Positions 41,904-50,741 of a stretch of DNA of 64,000 nt are shown here, one piece after another. A program made the translations under genes and the position numbers. The stretch comes from Bacillus gobiensis (GTDB taxonomy: Bacteria; Bacillota; Bacilli; Bacillales; Bacillaceae), in contig NZ_CP012600.1 of assembly GCF_001278705.1 (NCBI RefSeq), positions 2,232,190 to 2,296,189 on the forward strand, given 5' to 3'. How positions within the stretch are numbered: position 1 is the first letter of the stretch; each line of letters opens with the position of its first letter. The notes beneath the pieces are model-generated. The model saw nothing but the letters and a program-made list of their open reading frames with translations, searched no databases and was not told where the DNA came from.

Positions 41904-42899
41904 CTAGTTATCAATAAATTGATTCGTGAAGGCTTTACCTGTATCAATTTTTTTATCCAGCAATTGATTTTCGACCATCCAGTTGGCGTAATTTTCCCAT
42001 ACCGCTTGATCCTGGATTCCCCATCTATCTGCATTGCCTTGATACTGCTTGCTCAACCAGTCTTGGCTTTTATGAACAAGATCTTTGTTCAAATCCGGAA
42101 CCTGTTTTACAAGCAAATCTGCTGCTTCTTCCGGATTGTTGATTGAGTCCTTATAGCCTTTTTTTGTTGCATCCATAAAGGCTTTGACAGTTTCAGGATC
42201 GGAATTAATAAGCTTCTCGCTTGAAGCGATGACAGGTGTATAATAATTTAATGCAGGATCTAAGTCTTTTAAATAAATAAGATTTAAATCGATCCCCTGT
42301 CTTTTTGCTTCAATGCCGTCCCATCCGTAGAAAATCCATTCAACATCTGCATCTCTTCCAATAGATTTAAAGAAATCTGTAGCACCCAAAGTCACATTTT
42401 CGATTTTTTCATAATTTGCATTATGCTTTTTCATGACTGCTCGTAAGACAGCTTCTTCTGACTCTGATCCCCATCCCCCATATCGTTTGCCTTCAAATTG
42501 TTTAACCGAGGTGATGCCGCTTTTCTTTAAAGAGGCAAAGGCCGATGTGTTTTCTTGAATAATGGCAGCGATTGACACAATCGGGATATCGGTTGATCTT
42601 GCCTGAGTGACCGATTCTTGATTCGAAATGCCAAAATCGGCATTTCCTTTGGCAACCACTTGTTCCACACTCATACCATCTCCGGGTTCAAGAATTTCTA
42701 AATCTATTCCATTCTCTTTATAATATCCTTTTTCTTTTGCTACATAGATTCCTGTATGATTTGTGTTAGGAAACCAATCGAGCATAATGGTTACTTTTTT
42801 TAGGTCTCCATTTTTTCTTTGCTCAGAATTTTGCTGCCCGCATGCTGAAAGCAGCAATACGAGAATACTAAATAATACATACGTTTTGCGCAGTTTCAT
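41904..42899 (-). CDS. thiY: thiamine-precursor-binding lipoprotein ThiY
   Basis: An NMT1/THI5-like solute-binding protein, 331 residues from ATG 42899. A lipoprotein signal ends in LLLSAC. The domain begins KKVTIMLDWFPNTNHTGIYV, the signature of pyrimidine-precursor (HMP/FAMP) binding proteins. The reading frame is open much further upstream, but that part overlaps thiX and is not real. It lies under a TPP riboswitch three genes upstream, which supports the substrate assignment. Confidence 0.88.
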   Translation of the reverse strand: MKLRKTYVLFSILVLLLSACGQQNSEQRKNGDLKKVTIMLDWFPNTNHTGIYVAKEKGYYKENGIDLEILEPGDGMSVEQVVAKGNADFGISNQESVTQARSTDIPIVSIAAIIQENTSAFASLKKSGITSVKQFEGKRYGGWGSESEEAVLRAVMKKHNANYEKIENVTLGATDFFKSIGRDADVEWIFYGWDGIEAKRQGIDLNLIYLKDLDPALNYYTPVIASSEKLINSDPETVKAFMDATKKGYKDSINNPEEAADLLVKQVPDLNKDLVHKSQDWLSKQYQGNADRWGIQDQAVWENYANWMVENQLLDKKIDTGKAFTNQFIDN

Positions 42900-42913
42900 T
42901 TTATCAAAAAACC

Positions 42914-43705
42914 TCATTTCTTTTGCTTGTGTTTCCATGGCATACAAGCTCTTGCTGCAAGCTGAATGCTGCTGTAAAAAGTCAGGCTTAATAACACGAT
43001 AATGACGATGATTAAAAATACCCGAACGGTTTGAAAGGATTGCGTTGCCCTTGTTAAAGTAACTCCCAGCCCCTTGCTTGCCCCGAGCCATTCAGAAATA
43101 ACGGCTCCCATTACGGCGTATGTACCTGAGATTTTCAGACCGGTAAAGAAAAACGGAAGCGCAAACGGAAGCTTCAGTTTAAATAGAAGCTGGTAACGGC
43201 TCGCACCGACAGACTTCATCATGGCAAGCATGTCTTTGTCAACCATACGCAAGCCCTCAATCACATTCATAGCTATGGGAAAGAAGCAGACGAGCGCTAC
43301 GATAAGGAGCTTAGGTACAAAACCAAAACCAAACCAAATAATAAATAATGGCGCAAGCGCAATAATCGGAATCGTTTGCGAAACAACGAGAAGCGGGCTG
43401 AATGTTCGATACAAAACGTCGGAAGAATCGAGAATAATTGCAAACCCAACCCCCACGACGACGGAAAGAAGGAGCCCTGTCAATGCTTCAAATAATGTAG
43501 GAAAAATATGATCGGAAAATGCAAAATTTCCTGTGAAAAATTCTGTAATCACGAGATGCGGAGCGGGCAATATCCAAGCCTCAGTCTTCGTGATAAGGAC
43601 AAACAATTCCCATAAAAGAAAAAATAAAAAAACCGAGCTTACCGGCAAAACGATATTCCGAACGCTATCCCATTGCGTGCTAGCGGTATTTTTCAACCTT
43701 TTCAC
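42914..43705 (-). CDS. thiX: thiamine-precursor ABC transporter permease ThiX
   Basis: A 263-residue BPD/SsuC-type permease with about six helices. The EAA loop reads GLRMVDKDMLAMMKSVGASR. The GTG start at 43705 overlaps the preceding thiamine-binding gene by 26 bases, and the stop is 14 bases before the thiY start. Membrane channel for the ThiXYZ importer. Confidence 0.85.
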   Translation of the reverse strand: MKRLKNTASTQWDSVRNIVLPVSSVFLFFLLWELFVLITKTEAWILPAPHLVITEFFTGNFAFSDHIFPTLFEALTGLLLSVVVGVGFAIILDSSDVLYRTFSPLLVVSQTIPIIALAPLFIIWFGFGFVPKLLIVALVCFFPIAMNVIEGLRMVDKDMLAMMKSVGASRYQLLFKLKLPFALPFFFTGLKISGTYAVMGAVISEWLGASKGLGVTLTRATQSFQTVRVFLIIVIIVLLSLTFYSSIQLAARACMPWKHKQKK

Positions 43706-43970
43706 GAATTGTCACGCCCCCATCAGGCCGATAATGGATTTTCATATGGGTCATGACCTCAGTGGCTCCTGCTGCTATGCAAGCATCTTGAGCCTTTTTG
43801 ACGATTTCCAGAAGCTCGTCCATTTCACCTTCCATAACCGTCTCCATCGCACCGACTTCATAAGGAACGCCGGAAGCGGCAACAACTTCAATTGCTTTGT
43901 CGACTAATTCATAGACCGGGATTGTTCCAGATTTGGGCAATACTTGAAATGCCAGATTTATCGATGACAT
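43680..43970 (-). CDS. YqgV-type thiamine-binding protein
   Basis: A 96-residue protein of the MTH1187/YkoF-like thiamine-binding superfamily (formerly DUF77): MSSINLAFQVLPKSGTIPVY, then VPYEVGAMETVMEGEMDEL and VMTHMKIHYRPDGG. GGAGGA precedes ATG 43970. It is the first gene after the TPP riboswitch and overlaps thiX, suggesting it binds thiamine or its precursor in the cytoplasm for the ThiXYZ system. Confidence 0.85.
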   Translation of the reverse strand: MSSINLAFQVLPKSGTIPVYELVDKAIEVVAASGVPYEVGAMETVMEGEMDELLEIVKKAQDACIAAGATEVMTHMKIHYRPDGGVTIREKVEKYR

Positions 43971-44052
43971 ATACTCCTCCTTCTAGTGAAGAAGAGCAAG
44001 TGGAAAATTGAGAGGAGGATCGCTATAGAAAAGTCATTCACTTTTGTTATAG

Positions 44053-44137
44053 AGTATCCCTACGCTGGCATTACCCAGATCAGGTTTGTGGGTCGATACG
44101 TTTTCGCATCCTCTCAGCCAAGTTCACTTAGCTCCCC
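44053..44137 (-). ncRNA. TPP riboswitch (THI element)
   Basis: The minus strand carries the two conserved TPP-sensing blocks: GCTGAGAGGATG and ACCTGATCTGGGTAATGCC with GCGTAGGGA. It lies about 80 bases upstream of the thiamine-binding gene and should turn the thiXYZ operon off when thiamine pyrophosphate is plentiful. Confidence 0.95.
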
Positions 44138-44352
44138 ATATTATTTACCATTGTACCTTACCATGATTCTCGACGCTTGTAAATCAGCTAAAGCCCGCCA
44201 TCAAGGCATTTCCATTCAAAACAAGCAAACCAATTTTGATAGATTCTCCAAAAAAATATCTTCAAAACGATACGATAAACTAAATTTTTTTGCATATTCA
44301 GCCATTTCTTTGAATGTAATAATAGAGAGATGATAGAGAGGGGAAAGAGAGA

Positions 44353-44541
44353 ATGAATGCGTTTTTTTTAATGCTATTGTGCTACTCCCTGTCAGTAATA
44401 AATTTATTGATGGGGTATTTCGAGGCAATAAAGGTGTGCGATGCAGAAGGAAAAGTGAATGGCAGAGGAATGATATTTTATATTCCGCTTGGTGTAGCTT
44501 TCGCCATTCTCTCATCCTATTTTTTAAATTCGATTAAATAA
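44353..44541 (+). CDS. small membrane protein of unknown function
   Basis: A 62-residue protein with two hydrophobic helices (MNAFFLMLLCYSLSVINLLM and MIFYIPLGVAFAILSSYFL) joined by a charged loop. A purine-rich AGGGGAAAGAGAG precedes ATG 44353. No family recognised. It stands alone between the TPP riboswitch and the broken acetyltransferase gene. Confidence 0.5.
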   Translation: MNAFFLMLLCYSLSVINLLMGYFEAIKVCDAEGKVNGRGMIFYIPLGVAFAILSSYFLNSIK

Positions 44542-44545
44542 TTCG

Positions 44546-45067
44546 TTACTTACTCAGCTTCGCTTCAAGCAAAGACAGATCTCTCCAGCCAAAGGCGATT
44601 TCAATATGGTTTTTCTCAGCGATCGTAAAGCTATCTTTTGCTACTTTTTCTGGTTCTAGGGAAAGATAGAATCCAATGGAAGGATTTTCATCCAGCACCC
44701 AGACCAACATGTTTTGATACCCGTTTTCTAAGAGATATTTGACACCCTCTTTTACTAATGCTTTTCTCGCACCCATTTTTTGCTTTTCTTTAAACAAATA
44801 GATTGCATATAGCTCACCATCATAGTTGTGTTTTTTTGTCCGCTCGGGACCGAACCCGGCAAACCCGAAAATCCCTGACTGATCTTCAGCGACAAACACG
44901 CTTTCAAACGAATTATCTCTCTACATCTTCTCTCTATCTTCATAATTTAATTGCGCAAGATATGTATCAGACACTATGTTTTTATATGTCGTTCTCCAGC
45001 TATCCACATGTACCTTGGCGATTTCTGCCGCATCCTCTTTTGTTGCTTTGCGAATGTTGAACATCAT
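44546..45067 (-). pseudogene. GNAT N-acetyltransferase gene with one in-frame amber codon
   Basis: From ATG 45067 (AGGAG six bases upstream) the frame reads MMFNIRKATKEDAAEIAKVH and onward as a normal GNAT start. Codon 49 is TAG (44923-44921), and the same frame then runs on without shift to 44546, through VFVAEDQSGIFGFAGFG and the acetyl-CoA region (KQKMGARKALVKEGVKYLL). Relatives have REKMW at this place, so a TGG to TAG change is likely. Without it the product would be 173 residues. A shorter start at 44899 would lack the first strand and helix of the fold. Either a recent pseudogene, a sequencing error or a readthrough case. Confidence 0.85.
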
Positions 45068-45120
45068 AAATCACTCCTTTTTACTTTAGCGAAAAAGGCA
45101 GCCCGTCGACTGCCTTCATC

Positions 45121-46656
45121 TTATTCTATTGTTTCCTTGACCGCTTTGGATTTATTGATACCGATGCCGATTTCATCCAAGCTTTGTCTAACGTTTCCTT
45201 TTCCAGAAAAATTTTCGATCAGTTCTTTCACATCAATTCCTGAAGAAGCCTTCAAGCTTTCCTGCAAGGAAGACATCAAATTGGTTGCATAACCGGTCAC
45301 TCTGTTTGCCCCGCTGTTTTCACCGCTGCCGCCGGTATCAACAACCGTAATTTTATCAATGTTGGAAAGTGGCGCAGACACCTGCTTCGCATATTCAGGC
45401 AGCATTCCTATAATCATATCGAGAATAGCAGCTTGGCCGTATTTCTCAAAGGCTTCAGCGATTTTTTCTTTTGCTTCAGCTTCTGCAAGTCCTTTCAGGC
45501 GTATAACTTCTGCTTCCGTTTCTCCTTTTGCTTTTTCCGCTTCCGCTTTCGCAATTCCATCCAAACGCACTCGTTCTGCTTCAGCGCGAGCCAAGGCTTC
45601 AGTACTATACTGCTTAGCATCTGCTTCTGCATACTGGCGTGCTTTGTGTGCAGCAGCTGATTGTTCGACAGAGTAACGATCGGCATCCGCTTTTTTCTTA
45701 ACCTCTGAATCATACTGCTTTTCTCGGCGAAGAATTTCTTTTTCTTCCAATTCAATTTGTTTCTGCCGCTCTATGATTTTCACTTGCATTTCCTGCTCGG
45801 TCACTTGCTGTCGCGCCCTGGCAGTTTCAAGATCGTATGCTTGGTCTGCGCTTGCTCTTGCCGTATCCTGCTCCCTGCGGTATTCAGCCATTTTCATCTG
45901 ATTGATTTTTTCAGCTTCAGCAATTTCCGTCGCTCGTTCCAGCTCGGATTTTTTCGCGTCTTTTGAGGCTTCCGCCCGCTTAATTCTTGTTTCTTTATCT
46001 GCTTCTGCTGTCGCGATGTCCGCATCTCGTTTTACTTGCGCAATCCGTGGTTTTCCTAGTGACTCCAAGTAGCCGTTTTTATCACGTACATCCTTGATCG
46101 TAAATGAAACAATGACCAGACCCATTTTTGCGAGATCCTGCGAAGCCACTCGTTGAACCTCTTGTGAAAATTTTTCACGATTTTTATAAATTTCTTCTAC
46201 CGTCATCGAGCCTAAAATAGAGCGAAGGTGTCCCTCCAATACTTCTCTCGCTTCCATTTCCCTGTCTTGCTTTGTTTTCCCGAGAAACTGTTCAGCCGCC
46301 GTCGCGATTTCGTTAATGCTTCCGCCAATTTTTATGATTGCTGTACCGTCAGCCATCACCGGCACACCCTGTTCGGTATATACTTCCGGTGTAGACACAT
46401 CAAGCTTGCTGGATAAGAGACTTAACGGCTCGGATTGTTGGAAAACAGGAAGAACGAACGTACCTCCTCCGCGAACAATTTTTATTTTGTTGCCTCCCTC
46501 ATCCACATGGACATTTTTCCTCCCCAAATAGCTCCCTGTAACGATTAAAGCTTCATCCGGACCTGCCGTGCGATATTTCGAAACAAATACGCTGATAAGT
46601 GCGATCAGAATAAAAAATACAATTCCTATGACAATCCATATCGGTGTTGATAACAT
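45121..46656 (-). CDS. floT: flotillin-like protein FloT (YuaG)
   Basis: A 511-residue membrane-microdomain scaffold. An N-terminal hydrophobic hairpin (WIVIGIVFFILIALISVFVS) is followed by an SPFH/band-7 domain (about 30-200) and a long Glu/Ala/Arg-rich coiled coil (about 220-400), typical of flotillins; a Gly-rich C-terminal tail follows. It comes 20 bases after yuaF in an operon behind a sigma-W promoter, as in B. subtilis yuaFGI. It organises lipid-raft-like zones affecting signalling, secretion and membrane fluidity. Confidence 0.93.
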   Translation of the reverse strand: MLSTPIWIVIGIVFFILIALISVFVSKYRTAGPDEALIVTGSYLGRKNVHVDEGGNKIKIVRGGGTFVLPVFQQSEPLSLLSSKLDVSTPEVYTEQGVPVMADGTAIIKIGGSINEIATAAEQFLGKTKQDREMEAREVLEGHLRSILGSMTVEEIYKNREKFSQEVQRVASQDLAKMGLVIVSFTIKDVRDKNGYLESLGKPRIAQVKRDADIATAEADKETRIKRAEASKDAKKSELERATEIAEAEKINQMKMAEYRREQDTARASADQAYDLETARARQQVTEQEMQVKIIERQKQIELEEKEILRREKQYDSEVKKKADADRYSVEQSAAAHKARQYAEADAKQYSTEALARAEAERVRLDGIAKAEAEKAKGETEAEVIRLKGLAEAEAKEKIAEAFEKYGQAAILDMIIGMLPEYAKQVSAPLSNIDKITVVDTGGSGENSGANRVTGYATNLMSSLQESLKASSGIDVKELIENFSGKGNVRQSLDEIGIGINKSKAVKETIE

Positions 46657-46676
46657 GACTTTTCCTCCCTCTCGAA

Positions 46677-47213
46677 TTATTTTATAAATGGTTCATGAGG
46701 TACGACGGATAATACCCCGCTTTCAATTTCAATCACTAGGATTGTAGTGCCATAAGGAATAGGTAGATTTTCAAAGCTTACCGCAGATTTTGAAATCGTC
46801 CCGCCTTTTCCTTCAAGCACCACCTCGCCATATCCGTCAATTGGTATGGAAGTAATGACTCTGCCAATCCTTCCCTTAAGGTCTTCTTCTCTATAGGCAA
46901 TTGATTCTTCTGCTGCAGATAAGGGAATGAGAACAAAAACATTCAGTAACGTGACGAGAAAAATTGATAAGATAATAGAAATGAAGATAATGAGCAGGCT
47001 TGATATTGGCAGCAAGGCTTCGAATATGTAGCCACTTGCTGAAAAAAAGGTGATAAAGGCCAATATCAATGTGGGGCTGAAAAACGGAATCGGCAGAGCC
47101 TCGCCCAAGCCTTCAAACAATTCTCCAAAGAAAAGAAAGAGAAGGGTGAGGGCTCCTGCAATAATTAACGTCGTTAAATAAATCGTTGCAATGGGCGTTC
47201 CAAGAATCTCCAC
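46677..47213 (-). CDS. yuaF: NfeD-like membrane protein YuaF
   Basis: A 178-residue protein with an N-terminal set of hydrophobic segments (residues 1-95) and a C-terminal OB-fold NfeD domain beginning LKGRIGRVITSIPIDGYGEV. NfeD proteins partner flotillins. ATG 47213 is preceded by AAAGGATG. The first gene of the yuaF-floT operon, directed by the sigma-W promoter at 47268-47293. Confidence 0.92.
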   Translation of the reverse strand: MEILGTPIATIYLTTLIIAGALTLLFLFFGELFEGLGEALPIPFFSPTLILAFITFFSASGYIFEALLPISSLLIIFISIILSIFLVTLLNVFVLIPLSAAEESIAYREEDLKGRIGRVITSIPIDGYGEVVLEGKGGTISKSAVSFENLPIPYGTTILVIEIESGVLSVVPHEPFIK

Positions 47214-47267
47214 GGCATCACATCCTTTCTTACTCCCAAATGACCACTTTTTTCATTGCACCTGTAA

Positions 47268-47293
47268 TACGATCATCTCATGAAAAGGTTTCA
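47268..47293 (-). promoter_or_regulatory. sigma-W promoter of yuaF-floT
   Basis: TGAAAC (47293-47288), 16-base spacer, CGTA (47271-47268) on the minus strand, an exact match to the sigma-W consensus. The TGA of the -35 element is also the stop codon of the upstream transporter gene. Confidence 0.88.
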
Positions 47294-48208
47294 ATGTTTT
47301 GCCATTTTCTTTTTTAAGGAAAAGGATTTATAAAGGCGAAGCATTCTTTTTTCAAAAATAAAGAATAAGATGCCGGCTAAAATCATGCTCCCACCGACAA
47401 TCTGAGAAGCAGTTACCATTTCTCTCAAAACGTAATATGCAAAAATTGAGGCTCCTACTGGTTCAAATAGAATTGATACAGAAACCATATTGGTGCTAAT
47501 CCATTTGATCGACCAGTTAAATAACGAATGTCCAAGAAGAGTGGGGAAAATCGCTAAAAGGACAAAATAGATCCAGTCTTCTGATGGGTAAGACACAAAC
47601 GATTCTCCAGAGAACAAGCAATAAATAAAAAGCGTGGCCGTGGATACGCCGTAAACAACAAAGGTATATACAGCGAGGCTCTGTTTCTTCCGAAGATGCT
47701 GGCCGCAAAGCAAATATGCGGTTACCATAGCACATGCGATTAGTGCCAAAATATCTCCCCATAGAGCAAGGCCGCTCACCTTAAAATCTCCCCAGCTTAT
47801 GATGGCGCTGCCCACAATAGCAAAACCCGCACTTGCAAGGCCTCCGAATGTCACTTTTTCTTTAAAAAAGAAATAGGTTCCAACAAACGCAAATAAGGGC
47901 TGCAGGGTTACCAGAACAACCGAGCTCGCTACCGAGGTGTATTCAAGCGATTCAAACCAGAGGATAAAATGAAAAGCAAGAAAAACTCCGGCTAACATCG
48001 AATATATCCAATCGCTTTTCGCAAATTGGTATAAGGCCTTTCTTTTCCTCCAGAACCACGGAAACACGATGGCAGTGGAAATCAATAGCCGATAAAATGC
48101 GGTAATTTCAGCTGGAGCTGAAACAAGTTTCACAAAAATGGCAGAAGCAGAAACGGTAAGAACACCAATAAATAACGCAAGATACGGAAGCATTTTCGAC
48201 TCCAGCAT
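47291..48208 (-). CDS. EamA/DMT-family transporter
   Basis: A ten-helix drug/metabolite transporter of about 305 residues with two EamA repeats (ITAFYRLLISTAIVFPWFW in the first half and SILFEPVGASIFAYYVL in the second). Start ATG 48208 is favoured because AAGAAGG lies six to eight bases upstream; ATG 48214 touches the site. Substrate unknown. Its stop codon forms part of the sigma-W promoter of yuaF. Confidence 0.85.
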   Translation of the reverse strand: MLESKMLPYLALFIGVLTVSASAIFVKLVSAPAEITAFYRLLISTAIVFPWFWRKRKALYQFAKSDWIYSMLAGVFLAFHFILWFESLEYTSVASSVVLVTLQPLFAFVGTYFFFKEKVTFGGLASAGFAIVGSAIISWGDFKVSGLALWGDILALIACAMVTAYLLCGQHLRKKQSLAVYTFVVYGVSTATLFIYCLFSGESFVSYPSEDWIYFVLLAIFPTLLGHSLFNWSIKWISTNMVSVSILFEPVGASIFAYYVLREMVTASQIVGGSMILAGILFFIFEKRMLRLYKSFSLKKKMAKH

Positions 48209-48350
48209 AAGCATCCTTCTTTCTCTTTTCTTTTAAGAATAGCGAACCTTTGCAAAAAAATCGATAAGGGTTCCTTTATTGCTTATTAGGTTCATGCTGG
48301 CTGTATGATCTTGACCCATGGTAATCTATTTTAGGGAGGGAGAAAATAAA

Positions 48351-48845
48351 ATGAATATCATTCACGAAGCAAGACAAAAAACGCGATTGCTGATTCACAA
48401 TCTGTCAGATGAGACCCTGAACAAACGCCCATCTGCGGAGGAATGGAGTATCCAGGAGGTCCTTGATCACCTAAACAAAACAGATCAAATGTCCTCAGCC
48501 TTTCTGAAACATCGAATGAAAGAAGCTGAGATCAAAGAGGTAAAGAAGCAGCCTATCGAAATTGTAGAGGACAGGTCACACCCACGGAAAGCTCCAGAAA
48601 AGCTAATGCCTGATCGAAAATCGATCACTCTTGAACAATGCAAAAACGAGCTCGATCAGGCAAGGGAACAATTAACAATCATTATTTCTTCTATTAGCGA
48701 AAAGGATTTAACCAAGGTCTTGCCGCACGCCGTATTTAAAGAGTTGACCGTTGCCCAGTGGATTGGTTTTATCGGCCACCACGAAGTTCGGCATAGCAAG
48801 CAAATTGAGGAGATTCTCGAGAAATTGAATTCGAAAATTAATTGA
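48351..48845 (+). CDS. DinB-like four-helix protein
   Basis: A 164-residue protein from ATG 48351 (GGGAGGGAG upstream; the frame is open to 48318). The DinB/YfiT helical fold is suggested by LSDETLNKRPSAEEWSIQEV and LDHLNK, with the second metal-type His group at FIGHHEVRHSKQIEEIL. Such proteins are putative bacillithiol- or thiol-dependent transferases; the substrate is not known. Confidence 0.8.
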   Translation: MNIIHEARQKTRLLIHNLSDETLNKRPSAEEWSIQEVLDHLNKTDQMSSAFLKHRMKEAEIKEVKKQPIEIVEDRSHPRKAPEKLMPDRKSITLEQCKNELDQAREQLTIIISSISEKDLTKVLPHAVFKELTVAQWIGFIGHHEVRHSKQIEEILEKLNSKIN

Positions 48846-48849
48846 AGTA

Positions 48850-48886
48850 TTTAAGCCCCTCTCTCCTCGAGAAGGGCTAAGCATTA
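48850..48886. terminator. probable terminator between DinB-like and DJ-1 genes
   Basis: TTAAGCCC...GGGCTAA with an inner CTCTC/GAGA match between two convergent genes. T-runs are poor, so it is a weak call. Confidence 0.4.
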
Positions 48887-48890
48887 TCTA

Positions 48891-49442
48891 TTATTTATTC
48901 AAAAGTTTAAAGAACTCTCGCATAAACTCTGGAAGGTTGGACCAATCGTGACCAGAAACTAAATTGCCTTCCACGTGATTCTTTTCTTCAATGTATTTCG
49001 CTCCAATCGCTTCCACCTCAGGTCTGCATGCGATATACGCTGTTAGCTCCCGGCCTTTTAATTCCTCTTGCAGGCTTGTGAAAATTAAGCTTGCGTGGCA
49101 TATTGCTCCAACCGGTTTATTTTCTGCAAAGAAGTGCTTCACAATACTCAAGAGAGAATCATACATACGTATGTATTCCGGTGCACGTCCTCCAGGAATA
49201 ATCAATCCGTCATATTCCGCCGGATTAATCTCGTCAAACGAAGCATGGGATTCAAGTAAATAACCTGGTTTCTCCGTGAAGGTATCCCAATCCAAAAAGT
49301 CATGTACGACGGTTTGGAGTTTTTTCTTTTTTGGTGAAGCAATTGTCACGTCATAGCCTTCTTCCAAACAACGGTAGTAAGGATAAAACACTTCCAAAGC
49401 TTCTACGGCGTCACCTGTAACAATCAATAGTTTTTTCGTCAA
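48891..49442 (-). CDS. DJ-1/PfpI family protein
   Basis: About 183 residues. The family nucleophile is VGAICHASLIF (Cys), with the acid in LIIPGGRAPEYIR and KKLLIVTGDAVEALEVFYPY at the N-terminus. This is close to the YhbO/PfpI stress subgroup linked to glyoxal or methylglyoxal repair or general stress; activity is not certain. TTG 49442 sits nine bases after AAGGAG; ATG 49448 is closer and less likely. Confidence 0.8.
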   Translation of the reverse strand: MTKKLLIVTGDAVEALEVFYPYYRCLEEGYDVTIASPKKKKLQTVVHDFLDWDTFTEKPGYLLESHASFDEINPAEYDGLIIPGGRAPEYIRMYDSLLSIVKHFFAENKPVGAICHASLIFTSLQEELKGRELTAYIACRPEVEAIGAKYIEEKNHVEGNLVSGHDWSNLPEFMREFFKLLNK

Positions 49443-49505
49443 AATCATCATCTCCTTATTTAAAATAGGATTTGCAATTTTCCTCAGTTTCATCATAACA
49501 AAAAG

Positions 49506-50471
49506 TCATTTTACATTTAAAGTTTTGACCTTCTTCCATTCGACAATACTGATTGTAATCAATACAAGCAAGCAGCCGGCCCACTGAATCATACTTAGAT
49601 GTTCCCCCAAGAAAAAAGCGCCGAATACAATCGTAAGAACCGGACCTGACATAGAAATCATTGCCCCTCTTTCTGCTCCAATCCGTTTTATTCCCTCAAG
49701 CATAAGAATAAAAGGGATAACTGTGGCAACAACGGCAATGATAAAAAACACTCCATACACAGATGGCCGAAATGATAATAGATTAACCGATTCTAAGGAT
49801 GCTTGTTTTATTCCCAGATATATCACCATCGCCAAGCTAGCAGTCAACATTCCATAAAGATTCATGCGAATCCCGCCGATTTTTTTGACTAGCCTACCCG
49901 AAAGAAAAAGATACATCGCATATGTGATTGAAGACAGGAGAATAAGGGTAGCACCCAAGATGTTTGCATTCAGTAAACTTGTATCCCAGCCTCCGATTGC
50001 TAAAAATAACCCGGCATTTACAACGAGAATGACTGTAAGATCAAGAATGGAGATCATTTGCTTTCTACTAAAAGCAGATATGATCAAGACGAAGATCGGG
50101 TAACTCATAATTAAGATTCGCTCAACGATCGCTGATACATAATGCAGCCCTGTAAAATCAAACAAAGGAGAGAGAAAAAAACATAATAACCCTGCTAAAC
50201 ATGCTTTTACAATCTCTCCTTTTTGCGGCTTAACAGGCAATTTCGATCGGTACATCATGAAAATAATAAAAAACAACGGAGTTGCAAAAAATTGTCTAAA
50301 CCATAATGTTGCTTCAGGTGTCGCTCCCAGCTCGTATGCCCATTTGATGAAAATCGATTTTGACGCAAAACAAACGGTGCCGGAAACCATCAAAAATATC
50401 CCGATAACGGCCTGCCGGTTAACGCTCATTTGGCTGCTCGTCTCTGCTTTCTCAACTTTAGCTCTGCTCAT
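49506..50471 (-). CDS. EamA/DMT transporter in the rtpA operon (YcbK-like)
   Basis: A 321-residue ten-helix DMT exporter with two EamA repeats (SKSIFIKWAYELGATPEATL and GAERGAMISMSGPVLTIVFG). It starts 14 bases after the rtpA stop with only a weak binding site, suggesting coupling. In B. subtilis rtpA is followed by ycbK, a transporter of the same family, so this is the likely equivalent. The tryptophan T-box and leader peptide upstream suggest a tryptophan-related substrate. Confidence 0.85.
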   Translation of the reverse strand: MSRAKVEKAETSSQMSVNRQAVIGIFLMVSGTVCFASKSIFIKWAYELGATPEATLWFRQFFATPLFFIIFMMYRSKLPVKPQKGEIVKACLAGLLCFFLSPLFDFTGLHYVSAIVERILIMSYPIFVLIISAFSRKQMISILDLTVILVVNAGLFLAIGGWDTSLLNANILGATLILLSSITYAMYLFLSGRLVKKIGGIRMNLYGMLTASLAMVIYLGIKQASLESVNLLSFRPSVYGVFFIIAVVATVIPFILMLEGIKRIGAERGAMISMSGPVLTIVFGAFFLGEHLSMIQWAGCLLVLITISIVEWKKVKTLNVK

Positions 50472-50485
50472 CTCATCACAACTTT

Positions 50486-50647
50486 CTATTCATTCAAATG
50501 TTTTTTAATAAAGTGAAGCAGCGTATTTCCCTGCCCCGTCAGTATTACTCCCTTCCCTGAGCATTTCTCACACGGCGCGGCATCTCCTTCTCCAGTCCCT
50601 TTACAACTCGGGCAAGTGATTTCCAAATCGTCTGTTGCTAGTACCAT
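50486..50647 (-). CDS. rtpA: anti-TRAP protein (tryptophan attenuator inhibitor)
   Basis: A 53-residue zinc protein: MVLATDDLEITCPSCKGTGE, then CEKCSGKGVILTGQG. The two CxxC pairs form a DnaJ-type zinc knuckle, and the sequence matches B. subtilis anti-TRAP along its whole length. Anti-TRAP binds tryptophan-loaded TRAP and relieves its repression of trp genes when charged tRNA-Trp is low. AAAGGAGGA lies just upstream of ATG 50647. Controlled by the T-box and by the leader peptide at 50672-50719. Confidence 0.93.
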   Translation of the reverse strand: MVLATDDLEITCPSCKGTGEGDAAPCEKCSGKGVILTGQGNTLLHFIKKHLNE

Positions 50648-50671
50648 ACTTATCCTCCTTTCTAAAATCGT

Positions 50672-50719
50672 TTACGTTTTAAAAACAAATTCCTTCAAAA
50701 GCCACCAGCCATCATCCAT
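50672..50719 (-). CDS. rtpA leader peptide with tandem Trp codons
   Basis: A 15-codon frame MDDGWWLLKEFVFKT from ATG 50719, with GGGGG eight bases upstream (an in-frame ATG 50725 is also possible). Two adjacent TGG codons are at positions 5 and 6. The stop is about ten bases before the rtpA Shine-Dalgarno. B. subtilis has a comparable Trp-codon leader that lets ribosomes finishing the peptide block rtpA when tRNA-Trp is charged. Here the Trp codons are 30 bases from the stop, so the geometry differs. Confidence 0.75.
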   Translation of the reverse strand: MDDGWWLLKEFVFKT

Positions 50720-50741
50720 GGCCATCACCCCCTTAAAAACA

